Of a stretch of 64,000 nucleotides of DNA, positions 46,125-54,108 are shown one piece after another. A model generated the notes under the pieces. The model saw only the letters and a program-made list of their open reading frames with translations. It was not told the DNA's origin and did no database searches. The DNA is taken from NCBI RefSeq assembly GCF_004799645.1, contig NZ_CP031305.1, positions 248,001 to 312,000 on the forward strand. Reading direction: 5' to 3'. The translations under genes and the position numbers were made by a program. The stretch's first letter is position 1. Each line of letters starts with the position of its first letter. This DNA comes from Natronorubrum bangense (lineage in GTDB: Archaea > Halobacteriota > Halobacteria > Halobacteriales > Natrialbaceae).

Positions 46125-46151
46125 GACCCCCACCCCCTATTCAGAGTGAAA
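46125..46151 (+). other. Origin recognition box 3 with extended C-run
   Basis: The core ends tattcagagtgaaa and is preceded by gacccccacccc, which on the other strand is the G-string known from haloarchaeal origin recognition boxes. It borders the left side of the AT-rich candidate unwinding element. Confidence 0.85.
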
Positions 46152-46195
46152 ACGGAGTACACGTGGGTTGGGGGGCGGCGAACCGTATGCGGAGA

Positions 46196-46325
46196 TGATA
46201 TTTACTACAGATTGGTTGTGAAAATAAGAGTGGCTGTAGATAAGGGATGAAATTGCCTTTATCGTAAGATATAATCGTACTATACTAGCTAGGTAGGTAG
46301 TTCTAGAAAGAGAATGAATGAGCTA
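46196..46325 (+). other. AT-rich candidate DNA unwinding element
   Basis: About 130 bases of clearly AT-rich sequence (TTTACTACAG, TTTATCGTAAGATATAATCG, CTAGCTAGG) in a GC-rich genome. It lies between origin boxes 3 and 4, which face it in opposite orientation, the arrangement of archaeal origins next to orc1/cdc6. Melting position is inferred from composition only. Confidence 0.75.
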
Positions 46326-46502
46326 GCGATCCAACAAGCAAAACGTGGCGTCGTAGTCAGTGACTCGTCCGAAGTGGGCTGTTTTCACTGCTTCCCGCTC
46401 TATCGTCTCATACGACGACGTTAGCTCATCATCCGACACTGCTCTGGACCATCACCTTCCACCACGATCTTCTTTTGACCCTCCCCCCACCGTCGTTCGC
46501 AC

Positions 46503-46532
46503 TTTCACTCTGAATGAGGGGTGTGGGGGTCC
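46503..46532 (-). other. Origin recognition box 4 with G-string, inverted
   Basis: The plus strand shows tttcactctgaatgaggg then gtgtgggggtcc; its complement carries the cattcagagtgaaa core and the C/G run. Inverted relative to boxes 1-3, so it and box 3 face each other across the AT-rich patch. Confidence 0.85.
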
Positions 46533-46660
46533 GACACGAGCGTTCCACGAAGCGTGCACTACAGTCTGCATCCGGGGACTCTGTAGGGAAATCGAAGACA
46601 GCCGAAACATCACGTCTTAAAACGTCTACCTGATCGTTATCAGTCTGAACTACCTTCCAT

Positions 46661-46670
46661 AGTTTTATTA
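46661..46670 (+). promoter_or_regulatory. Promoter of orc1/cdc6
   Basis: AGTTTTATTA is a good archaeal TATA-like box and lies 24-33 bases before the ATG at 46694. That spacing implies a leaderless message and decides the start: the ATG at 46670 would overlap the box. Confidence 0.55.
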
Positions 46671-46693
46671 TGTATGTCTCGAAGAACGGAGAC

Positions 46694-47977
46694 ATGGCTG
46701 AACAGGCAGGGGACCCGCTTTTCCAATCTCACGATCCGATCTTTGATCGGAAGGAACTCCTCCACGTCGGTCACGTTCCCGACGAAGACCGGATTGTCGG
46801 CCGGGACGACGAGATCCAGTCCGTCGCCGCCGAAGTCGGTGCGATCACGCGAGGCGATCCACCCAACAACGTGATGATCTACGGGAAGACCGGCACTGGA
46901 AAGAGTCTCATCTCTCGACACGTCGCCACTCGAGCACAGACGGCCGCTCGAGACAACGAGATCGACTGTGGCGTGCTTTACGTCGATTGCTCCGAAGCGA
47001 ACACAGAAACGCGCGCGACGCGCCAGCTCGCGTTGAGTCTGAAAGATCAGACTGGCTACCAGGAGAACATTCCGCTACGAGGTGTCGGGACGATGGAGTA
47101 CTACCAGCATATCTGGGGAATCCTCGAGGACTTTTTTGACGCCATTATCGTCATCCTCGATGAGATTGACAAACTGGACAACAGTAATATTCTGATGCAA
47201 CTCTCACGGGCGCGTGAAGCTCAGAAGACGGACGCTTACATCGGCGTGATCGGCATCAGCAACAAGGTCAAATACCGAGAGACGCTCGACGAACGCATCG
47301 ACAGCAGCTTCGGCCACCGAGAGCTGTTCTTCCATCCGTACGATGCCTCACAGCTCCGGGAGATCATGCGAAACCGCGAAGATGCGTTCCAGCCCGAGGT
47401 CTTAGAAGACGGGACGATCGAACTCTGTGCAGCACTCGCTGCAAAAAAGCATGGTGACGCCAGAAAGGCGATCGAGATCCTCAAAGAGGCCGGCGAACTC
47501 GCTCGTCGCACTGGCTCGGAAACTGTCTCAGAGAGCCACATCCAGCAGGCCCAGGAGGTCGCCGAGATCAATCGAATCGAAGAGCTCACCAGCGGGGCGA
47601 CTGTCCACGCAAAACTCGCCCTCTATGCGCTGGCAAGTCGGATCATCACCGGCGACCGCGAGACCCACAAGACACGGGAGATCTACGAGCGATACGTCGG
47701 GATCTGCAACATGGTCACGACCGATCCGATCACTGAAAACGGACTGTATCGGCAGCTCAAAGAGCAGGCCTTCCTCGGCGTTATCGAGTCTGAAAAAACC
47801 GGTGGAGGCCGCTCTCAGGGGAGTTATCTCTTACATCGCCTCGTCACTGACCCGAAACACATTATCAAAGCAGTCCGCCGGGACGACTCACTCGAGGAGC
47901 TTCCGACGTACGACCAACTCACTGAAACCGGACCCGCAACGAACAACCGCGACGTCGATCTCTCCTCGTTTTCCTGA
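46694..47977 (+). CDS. cdc6: Orc1/Cdc6-type replication initiator
   Basis: 427 residues from MAEQAGDPLFQ. AAA+ ATPase that binds origin recognition boxes and helps load MCM helicase. Walker A is GKTGTGKS (64-71), Walker B IVILDEIDKLD (near 152), with sensor regions GISNKVKYRETLDERIDSSF (arginine/sensor 1 area) and the HGDARKAIEILKEAGELA sensor 2 helix. The C-terminal winged helix spans about 310-400 with RITTGDRETHKTREIYERYVGICN-like helices. A TATA-like box 24-33 bases upstream favours this start over an in-frame ATG eight codons earlier. It sits beside origin boxes on both sides. Confidence 0.95.
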   Translation: MAEQAGDPLFQSHDPIFDRKELLHVGHVPDEDRIVGRDDEIQSVAAEVGAITRGDPPNNVMIYGKTGTGKSLISRHVATRAQTAARDNEIDCGVLYVDCSEANTETRATRQLALSLKDQTGYQENIPLRGVGTMEYYQHIWGILEDFFDAIIVILDEIDKLDNSNILMQLSRAREAQKTDAYIGVIGISNKVKYRETLDERIDSSFGHRELFFHPYDASQLREIMRNREDAFQPEVLEDGTIELCAALAAKKHGDARKAIEILKEAGELARRTGSETVSESHIQQAQEVAEINRIEELTSGATVHAKLALYALASRIITGDRETHKTREIYERYVGICNMVTTDPITENGLYRQLKEQAFLGVIESEKTGGGRSQGSYLLHRLVTDPKHIIKAVRRDDSLEELPTYDQLTETGPATNNRDVDLSSFS

Positions 47978-48031
47978 CCCGCCGACTGGGAGCGGGCACG
48001 CCTCTTGGACGTCGGATGACTCGTGGTGTCG

Positions 48032-48060
48032 TTTCAGTCTGAACGAGGGGTGTGGGCGTC
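48032..48060 (-). other. Origin recognition box 5 with G-string
   Basis: Plus-strand tttcagtctgaacgaggg then gtgtgggcgtc. It is inverted like box 4, sits 55 bases after the orc1 stop codon and just before the end of gdh copy 2. One core base differs (cagtct against cactct). Confidence 0.8.
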
Positions 48061-48096
48061 GTTTGCTACACCGAGATCAAACTGCTCGTTTCGCGA

Positions 48097-49371
48097 CTAT
48101 GGCCAGAGCCCACGCACGTCGTGTGCATCGGCGATCCGTGACAGCGCCACGATGTACGTCGCATCGCGCCAGGTGACGTCGCGAGCGTCGTACTCCTCGC
48201 GGATGGCGTTCCACGCCTGGAGCATCTCGTCTTCGAGTTCCTCATGAACACGCTCGAGGCTCCATTTGCGACGGTTGATGTCCTGGAGCCACTCGAAGTA
48301 GCTCACCGTTACTCCACCGGCGTTGGCGATGATGTCGGGAATGACTGGGATTTCTCGTTCTTCGAAGATCTGGTCGGCCGTCGAAGTCGTTGGTCCGTTT
48401 GCGCCTTCGACGATCAGGTTCGCACTGACATCGCGTGCGTTCTCGGCGGTTAGGACGTTGCCGATCGCGGCCGGAATAAGGACGTCGACGTCGAGCTCGA
48501 GTAGTTCGTCGTTCGACAGCGTTTCGGGGGCGTCGTAACCCGAGACCATGCCTGGGGTTTCGTCGTGGTCTTCGACGTCGGTCGTGTCGAGGCCGTCGGG
48601 ATCATAGATCGCGCCATCAATATCGGAGACGGCAACGATCGAGGCCCCGAGATTATCGAGATAGCGGGCCGCGTTGGCACCGACGCTCCCGAACCCTTGG
48701 ACGGCGACAGTGGTGTCTTCCATGTCCCAGTCGTAGTACTCGATCGCCTCTCGAGCGACGATGCCGACGCTCCGACCGGGTGCTCGCTCTCGGCCGTAGG
48801 AGCCGCCGACGACTGGCGGCTTGCCAGTGACGACACCGGGCTCGGTCTCGCCCTGTTGCATCGAGTAGGCGTCCATGAACCACGCCATCTCCTGGGGACC
48901 GGTCCCCATGTCCGGCGCGGGAATGTCTTTCATCGGGCCGATCACGGGGCGGAGTTCCTCCGCAAGCCGGCGGGTGAGCCGCTCGGTTTCGTCCTTGCTG
49001 AGCTCTTTCGGATCAACGACGACACCACCTTTCGCACCACCGAATGGAAGGTCCATCACAGCGCACTTCCAAGTCATCCACATCGAGAGACCGACACACT
49101 CCTCTTCGGTTACGCCAGGATGGTAGCGCAGGCCGCCTTTGTACGGCCCACGGACGCTGTCGTGGTGGGCGCGATATCCCGTAAACATCTCACGGCTTCC
49201 GTCATCGCGCTCGAGTGGGATCGTCACGCGGTAGACGCTCGTCGGATGTCGCAGTCGCTCGACGATTCCCTCGTCGACGTCGAGATGGGCAGCTGCGCGC
49301 TCGAGTTGGCGACGGGCTGTTTCAACGGCACTCTCCGGTTCCGGCTCCGATGTGGGCTCAGTTGTTGTCAT
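48097..49371 (-). CDS. gdh: Glutamate dehydrogenase (GluDH family), copy 2
   Basis: 424 residues, same family as copy 1 at 43.5 kb. Motifs: [32 protein letters not shown] (active-site Lys area), [17 protein letters not shown] (Rossmann) and [18 protein letters not shown]. The cofactor loop and the N-terminus differ from copy 1, so one may favour NAD+ and the other NADP+; this cannot be decided here. The reading direction is opposite to orc1, and its end lies within 40 bases of origin box 5. Start [14 protein letters not shown] agrees with the other haloarchaeal copies. Confidence 0.93.
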   Translation of the reverse strand: MTTTEPTSEPEPESAVETARRQLERAAAHLDVDEGIVERLRHPTSVYRVTIPLERDDGSREMFTGYRAHHDSVRGPYKGGLRYHPGVTEEECVGLSMWMTWKCAVMDLPFGGAKGGVVVDPKELSKDETERLTRRLAEELRPVIGPMKDIPAPDMGTGPQEMAWFMDAYSMQQGETEPGVVTGKPPVVGGSYGRERAPGRSVGIVAREAIEYYDWDMEDTTVAVQGFGSVGANAARYLDNLGASIVAVSDIDGAIYDPDGLDTTDVEDHDETPGMVSGYDAPETLSNDELLELDVDVLIPAAIGNVLTAENARDVSANLIVEGANGPTTSTADQIFEEREIPVIPDIIANAGGVTVSYFEWLQDINRRKWSLERVHEELEDEMLQAWNAIREEYDARDVTWRDATYIVALSRIADAHDVRGLWP

Positions 49372-49678
49372 AGTATTGCCGTAGAGATTCCGCCCGAAGC
49401 GAGGGTCACGGTAGCCCTCTGTTGACAGCCGTTTTGAACGCGACGACTGTCTCGGGTACTGGGAAGCTGTTTTCCCGCGGCAGAGATAATGTTTGCTACT
49501 TCACTCGAGTTCGTGCAATATTTGCACACCACACTCTCTCGGCATGGTATTATGCAACAATTTCGAGTTGGCACCGCGCGACAAAGGGAGATGTCGAACG
49601 TTCGAACCGAGGCTCATCCTTGGCGACCTCCCGCGAGCGAGCAGTATGCTTTTGCCGTCGCTGTGTGACCTCGAGCGT
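49372..49678 (+). promoter_or_regulatory. Intergenic region between gdh copy 2 and the PH-domain gene
   Basis: About 300 bases with no gene seen. It contains a perfect inverted repeat, TGCAA-TAT-TTGCA (49514-49526), and a second half-site (TGCAA near 49554). The pair could be an operator for either divergent gene; this is inference. Confidence 0.4.
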
Positions 49679-50356
49679 ATGAGTGGACTGGAAACCGACG
49701 GCGACCTCGAATGGCTGTCCCTGGATGCCGACGAGTCGGTCCGCTGGGCCGGCGGGCCGGATCTGCGGACGGTTGCACCGACGGCGTTGTTACTCGCGTT
49801 GCCTGTGCTTGCACTCGCAGTCGTCCCGTTCAATACGGTTGCCGGACTGGCACTCGTCGCAGTGCTCGGAGCGGTGACGGTTCCGATCGTCGGCTGGGCT
49901 GTCCTCTGGATTCGGAGCACGGACTACGTCGTGACCACATCCGGTCTGTACGAGAAACGCGGCGTGTTCTCGCGGGATGTCAAGCGGATCGACTTCGAGA
50001 AGGTCCAGAACACCTCCTACAGCCAGAGTGCACTCGGTACGCGTTTTGGCTATGGGCACGTCGAAATCAGCTCCGCCGGCGGTGCGGGTGTCGAAATGCG
50101 GTTTCGATCCGTTCCGGAGCCACGAGCGGTCCAGCAGCTGATCAGCAGTCACGTCTCCCGCGGGCAGGCCACTGACCGCTCTAAGACGGCCAACGCAACC
50201 GATGCGGTCCTCGAGGAGATCCTCGTCGAGTTGCGAGCAATCCGGACGGCACTCGAGGACGGCGCTGGCGATGCGGAGTCCGTCGAGACGCGCTCGAGCA
50301 CACAGTCGGACGACAGCGTCCCTCTCGAACACGAGTCGGCTGACAGCAATTCGTGA
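49679..50356 (+). CDS. PH-domain membrane protein (YdbT/bPH2-like)
   Basis: 225 residues from MSGLETDGDLEWLSL. After a short acidic N-terminus come two hydrophobic helices (TVAPTALLLALPVLALAVVPF; LVAVLGAVTVPIVGWAVLWI) and then the bacterial PH domain: STDYVVTTSGLYEKRGVFSRDVKRIDFEKVQNTSYSQS in part, with RFGYGHVEISSAG. This is the bPH2/DUF304 pattern, cytoplasmic face, function unknown. The C-terminal tail is acidic. An in-frame ATG exists 12 codons upstream. Confidence 0.83.
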   Translation: MSGLETDGDLEWLSLDADESVRWAGGPDLRTVAPTALLLALPVLALAVVPFNTVAGLALVAVLGAVTVPIVGWAVLWIRSTDYVVTTSGLYEKRGVFSRDVKRIDFEKVQNTSYSQSALGTRFGYGHVEISSAGGAGVEMRFRSVPEPRAVQQLISSHVSRGQATDRSKTANATDAVLEEILVELRAIRTALEDGAGDAESVETRSSTQSDDSVPLEHESADSNS

Positions 50357-50457
50357 GCAGTGGTGGCACGTATCAAGCCGACTCTCTCTAAAGGAGTAGG
50401 GCTGAGCGAGACTGGGACCGACCGATCCAGAAACGCAGGCTCTGGGTATTCGTCCGA

Positions 50458-50808
50458 TCAGATCGCCGTCGAGATCATATAGACGTTGATACAGACGGCC
50501 GCTGTCCAGGGGAGCGCAAGCCCTGCGGGAACGATCGGTCGGTAGGCTGGAGGGAGCATCGGCCGACAGATCAGTCCGATAGCGACTGCGATGCCTTTGA
50601 GAGCGAGCATGCCAGCCAGCCCGTAGCCTTCGATTGCACTCCTGGCGACCGGGTTCGATTCGGCCAGTCCGAGGTGTAAACCGACGAACGTCGTCACGAT
50701 GTCACCGACCAGCGATAGCGCGACGAGGACCCACAGAAGTCGCTCGAGGACGGCTGGAGAGAGGTCACGAAGCAGTTCGGTGTGGAGAGAGGCCCCGCTG
50801 AAACTCAT
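50458..50808 (-). CDS. DUF5658-like small membrane protein
   Basis: 116 residues with about four helices: LLWVLVALSLVGDIVTTFVGLHLGL, the ESNPVARSA loop, YGLAGMLALKGIAVAIGLIC, and the C-terminal AVCINVYMISTAI. The D-I-V-T-T-F and E-S-N-P pair is the mark of DUF5658. Function unknown. Just upstream of its start is an unusually structured intergenic region. Confidence 0.75.
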   Translation of the reverse strand: MSFSGASLHTELLRDLSPAVLERLLWVLVALSLVGDIVTTFVGLHLGLAESNPVARSAIEGYGLAGMLALKGIAVAIGLICRPMLPPAYRPIVPAGLALPWTAAVCINVYMISTAI

Positions 50809-51361
50809 ACACTCCCCGCCGGAGTCGAACCGGTCGTTACGTAACCGTCGGGAGTGGTGTCCGCAGGTGACGGTTCCACCACTCGCGGTATTGTTATGTC
50901 AGGCGTAGCGTCTCACCACCTCTCGTAACACGTTGGTAACCACCGTGGAATGGTCCTCGAAGGGGCGTGACTGATCCGGCTGAAAACGACGGCCTCGAGA
51001 GCGTCAGTATCTGATTGCGATCGGTAGTGGGTGGTAAACCGGGTGCGAACAGCTGAGTAACGGGGATGGCCTCGACCGGCCCCAATCGAGGCTGTGGCCA
51101 TAACGGCTGTCGGGACAGGGTTAGCCGACCGGCGGGTTGTAACGACCTGTTCGTAAAACCTGACACTCCCCATCACTGTTGATTACCACCTGCCGCTTAG
51201 CGGATTCGTATCTTCCACGTAATATATAACGCGTGGCACCTGCAGGCACAATGGCTTTGCTCGATTTCGTCTTCGTATCCGACAGCTATAGACGCTCCCG
51301 TGTCCGTGGTCCGTCGCTGGACGATACGGGTGAATACACCGTTATAAATCACTCTCGCGGT
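50809..51361. other. Gene-free region with strong potential RNA folds
   Basis: 550 bases without a convincing protein. Between 50843 and 50884 four segments interleave as A1 (50843-50849), B1 (50852-50859), A2 (50869-50875), B2 (50877-50884), each pairing perfectly: a pseudoknot layout. A hairpin spans 51066-51101 (ATGG-CCTCGA ... TCGAGG-CCAT) and CGGCT/AGCCG lies at 51104-51127. The nine-base string ACACTCCCC recurs near 50812 and 51164. The part after 51180 carries the protease promoter (TAATATATAAC near 51219). It may be a noncoding RNA or regulatory leader; strand and role are unknown. Confidence 0.5.
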
Positions 51362-52534
51362 ATGGAAGACACACACACCGAGTATCTCGTTTCCCGGCTC
51401 GCGACGATTCGTGACCGGCTCGAGGCGGGCATGGACCGTCGCGAATTCCTTCGGACCCTCGTTACTGGCGGCTACGCGCTTGGTGTTGCCCAGTTTCTCG
51501 GCGTCGACGATTTCCTTGCAGCTGATGACGGCGAGGTTCCAATCGTTACCGCACTCGTCAGGTCCGACCCCGACGACCCGTGGTCACTCGAGGAGCGGAC
51601 GCGGTACGTCCCCACGTCGTGGTATGCATCTGTTACGAAGGCCTTCGAACTGAACGACCTGCTGGCGCGAACAGCATTTACCGGCTATCTCGGGAGTGCA
51701 GTCGTTCCCGGATCGTACGATCGTGGGACTGCATCCGTCTCTGTCGGTATCTCGAGCGGTCTCGATTCGTTCCGAGACACGTTCGATGGACTGGTCGACG
51801 ACGTCTCACTCGATATCGAGACGATCGTCGATATCGACGGCATCGAAGACGGACACGAGGGCTTCGAGCCGCGGTTTATCGACTCGGCCTCGAGTGGGGA
51901 TATTCCAAGCGGCATCGCCTGTGAAACACCGGGGAGCATTGCGACGCTCGGCCCTGTTCTGTACGATCCGGACACCCGACAGGAGTTTTTCGTGACGGCC
52001 GAACACGCGTTCGAGGACGGAGCCGATCCGGACAGTGATCGACTCTCACTGCCGGTCGATGGAGCCGACACTGTCGAACTGGGAGCCGTCGAGCGCGCTC
52101 ATCCGGTCGAGGATATCGTCGCTGTTACTCCCGGAAACCAATTCAGACCCTCGAACACGATCGACACACCCTCACCGGCTCGCGTCCGTGGTCAGCTCAC
52201 CCGACTCGGACTTGCTGATCTCATCGCTCGTGGCGAAGACCTCGAGAAGGTCGGTGCCATGACTGGGCATACGACCGGGACGATTCAGGGTATCGACGCG
52301 GTTACCTGCTTTACCGACGAGTTCTGTCGACGCGGTCAGATTCGCTGGGGTGGGGAAATGGATCTGACTGACGGCGACAGCGGATCGGTGAGCTATCATA
52401 ACGACCCCGAGGGTGCCGACGAGGACGTCCTCGTTGCAGGCTTCAACAATGCCCGTACGTGGTGGCCAGGACAGAGCTACGTCTGGGGAATTGGCGCCTA
52501 CAAACTGACCGAAACCTACGGATATCACTTCTGA
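51362..52534 (+). CDS. Trypsin-like serine protease, Tat-type export
   Basis: About 390 residues. The N-terminal MDRREFLRTLVTGGYALGVAQF (from residue 24) is a twin-arginine-like signal. Downstream the trypsin-fold landmarks appear: FVTAEHAF with the catalytic His (near 215), an Asp candidate in VEDIVAV (near 250) and TDGDSGSVSYH with the nucleophilic Ser (near 340). The two Cys in VTCFTDEFCRRG (near 318-323) may form a disulphide. The start is uncertain: ATGs at 51251, 51362 and 51431 are in frame, and TATA-like boxes exist before the first and second. The protein is probably secreted. Confidence 0.72.
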   Translation: MEDTHTEYLVSRLATIRDRLEAGMDRREFLRTLVTGGYALGVAQFLGVDDFLAADDGEVPIVTALVRSDPDDPWSLEERTRYVPTSWYASVTKAFELNDLLARTAFTGYLGSAVVPGSYDRGTASVSVGISSGLDSFRDTFDGLVDDVSLDIETIVDIDGIEDGHEGFEPRFIDSASSGDIPSGIACETPGSIATLGPVLYDPDTRQEFFVTAEHAFEDGADPDSDRLSLPVDGADTVELGAVERAHPVEDIVAVTPGNQFRPSNTIDTPSPARVRGQLTRLGLADLIARGEDLEKVGAMTGHTTGTIQGIDAVTCFTDEFCRRGQIRWGGEMDLTDGDSGSVSYHNDPEGADEDVLVAGFNNARTWWPGQSYVWGIGAYKLTETYGYHF

Positions 52535-52677
52535 CTCATGGACGACGACCACGATCCGACACACGAAAGCACCACCAACTGCGACCTGAATCAGCGCCGT
52601 CCGTTCCGGCCTGCCAGATACTCGACCGGCACACCAATGTTCGTTCACCGACCACACCGCGGACAACCACCACGCCG

Positions 52678-52926
52678 ATGAGTTCCGATACTGCTGACAG
52701 CCCCGGCCGGGCTGGCGGCACGATAAAATCGGTTGCAAACACCACTGCCCGACTCGCGATCGACCTGCTCGTCATTACCGGCTGGGTCATGCTTCTGACG
52801 CTGTTCTTTCTGCAGAACGCGTGGCCACGGTGGGCGTTTTACGCACTGCTCCTCCTCGGGATCGGTGTCTACGTCACCGTAACCGCAGCATGGCGCACCA
52901 GCGATTCCGACGAACCGACTGCCTAG
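52678..52926 (+). CDS. Small membrane protein with two helices
   Basis: 82 residues from MSSDTADSPGRAGGTIKS. Two hydrophobic helices (LAIDLLVITGWVMLLTLFFLQ; WAFYALLLLGIGVYVTVTAAW) follow a polar N-terminus, with an acidic C-terminal end. No known motif was seen and no partner is evident, though it starts 144 bases after the protease on the same strand. It could be a small haloarchaeal membrane-protein family of unknown role. Confidence 0.65.
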   Translation: MSSDTADSPGRAGGTIKSVANTTARLAIDLLVITGWVMLLTLFFLQNAWPRWAFYALLLLGIGVYVTVTAAWRTSDSDEPTA

Positions 52927-53250
52927 AGTAACAACTGAACCGACTGACACACGCATTGTACTGTCCGCAGTTCTCGCTCGAGAAGAAAACTCGACGACGA
53001 AACGATGTCACCGATGCCGACAGTGCCTGCAGGATCGTCGACGACGCGATTAGGACAGGCAACGACCGCCGGCGTACAAGAGGAAGCCGTCGTCGGCCGT
53101 CTCGTCGACGTGCTTAGGGGTGAGATTGTGATAAGCCGCAAGCAGTGCCCCATCGACGACCGCGCCGACCTGATCAATCATTTCGTCGAGCGCACCCGCG
53201 TACAGGTCGAACTCCGGCGGCCTCGAGGCGGCGATGAACCTCTGTATCGC
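52927..53250. other. Gap after the fructose-bisphosphatase gene, with a start-less open frame
   Basis: About 320 bases. On the minus strand a frame in line with the bisphosphatase stop codon stays open for 66 codons from 53250 to the TAA at 53052-53050. It reads like a haloarchaeal protein (FDLYAGALDEMIDQVGAVVD, then LLAAYHNLTPKHVDETADD) but has no ATG or GTG before codon 24. It may be a small gene with an odd start, a remnant, or a readthrough extension. The rest (52927-53049) shows nothing. Confidence 0.4.
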
Positions 53251-54108
53251 TTACGCGAGTGCGGCCTCGAGGCGGTCGATCAGGCTCGTGTTACCGACGT
53301 GGACCGGCACGCGCTGGTGAAGGTCGGTCGCCTCAACCTCGAGGATCGAGTACTCGCCGTTCGAGGAGCGGCCGCCGGCAGCCTCGATGACGTAGCCGAT
53401 CGGGTTCCCCTCGAACTGCAAGCGGAGTTTTCCGTTTGGGCTGTCCTCGAGGGCAGGGTAGGCAAAGATGCCGCCGTAGGTGAGGACCTGGTTGACGTCG
53501 CCGATCATTGCGCCACCGTAGCGGAGCTTGTGTTGTGGGTTGGACTCGACCTCGCGGACGTACGCCTCGAAGTCATCGGGCCAGTCGGGGACGCGTCCGC
53601 CGAAACCGTAGGTGATCGGATCGTCGGGAAGGGTCACGTCGTGCTCGACGACCGTCCGCTCACCCCCGGTGAGTTCGTACTTCGTGACCGTCTCGTCACG
53701 GGCGTACACCATTGTCGTTATCGGACCGTAGAGCACGTATCCCGCCGCAACGAGGGCAGTTCCCGGGGCGGGGAGTGGCTCGTCATAGATGCCGAACACC
53801 GTCCCCATCGTGTTGTTCGACTTGAGATTCGAGGAGCCATCGAGTGGATCGACGGCCACGGAGAGCCCGTCATCATCACAGTCGATGATCTCCGCGCGCT
53901 CCTCGCTTGCGTACTGGGAAACGCCGTCGATCGACGACAGTCGCTCCGCGAGCAGGTCGTCAGCCCAGACGTCTGCCTCGGCCTGGGTCTCGCCGCTGGG
54001 GTTTTCTTCGTCGGCTTTCCCCCGTCGACCGACCAGTCCCTGTCGGATCTCGGTCGCCGAGCGGCTGATCGTCGCGACGATGTCCTCGACTGGGTCGGAC
54101 ACCGTCAT
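53251..54108 (-). CDS. fbp: Class I fructose-1,6-bisphosphatase
   Basis: 285 residues. It removes the 1-phosphate of fructose 1,6-bisphosphate in gluconeogenesis. The metal/phosphate signature VDPLDGSSN is at 86-94, with ASEERAEI before it (metal-binding Glu), and KLRYGGAMIGDVNQVLTYGG and LQFEGNPIGYVIEAAGG later, as in class I enzymes. Its ATG overlaps the aldolase stop codon by four bases, so the two are a coupled operon. After the stop codon a frame-continuing open stretch is found (see the gap entry). Confidence 0.93.
   Translation of the reverse strand: MTVSDPVEDIVATISRSATEIRQGLVGRRGKADEENPSGETQAEADVWADDLLAERLSSIDGVSQYASEERAEIIDCDDDGLSVAVDPLDGSSNLKSNNTMGTVFGIYDEPLPAPGTALVAAGYVLYGPITTMVYARDETVTKYELTGGERTVVEHDVTLPDDPITYGFGGRVPDWPDDFEAYVREVESNPQHKLRYGGAMIGDVNQVLTYGGIFAYPALEDSPNGKLRLQFEGNPIGYVIEAAGGRSSNGEYSILEVEATDLHQRVPVHVGNTSLIDRLEAALA

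Larger units (their letters stand above)
45764..46693 (+). other. Predicted chromosomal replication origin (oriC-type)
   Basis: 930 bases with no gene, holding four origin boxes in two orientations, an AT-rich patch, and G-string extensions, and directly followed by orc1/cdc6. This is the classical haloarchaeal origin layout: inverted origin recognition boxes around an unwinding element beside the initiator gene. A fifth box lies beyond the gene's end. The origin's activity and whether it is the main one are not known. Confidence 0.85.

Noticed and set aside
45885-48060. CRISPR array
   Set aside because: The repeats differ in orientation and spacing (about 100-1500 bases) and match origin recognition boxes; no cas gene is near.
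50814-50860. Possible tRNA on the minus strand (T-arm-like GGTTCGACTCC and a seven-base acceptor-like stem)
   Set aside because: Only 33 bases separate the two halves of the stem, too few for a D arm and an anticodon arm.
50894-51166. Minus-strand frame of 90 codons in the structured gap
   Set aside because: It is poor in acidic residues and rich in Pro/Arg, unlike proteins of this genome; overlapping frames of similar length exist in the same stretch.
50812-51172. Signal recognition particle RNA or RNase P RNA
   Set aside because: I could not find the conserved helix 8 GGAAG/GCAGC core of SRP RNA or the CR-I/CR-V conserved blocks of RNase P RNA on either strand. A family search would settle it.
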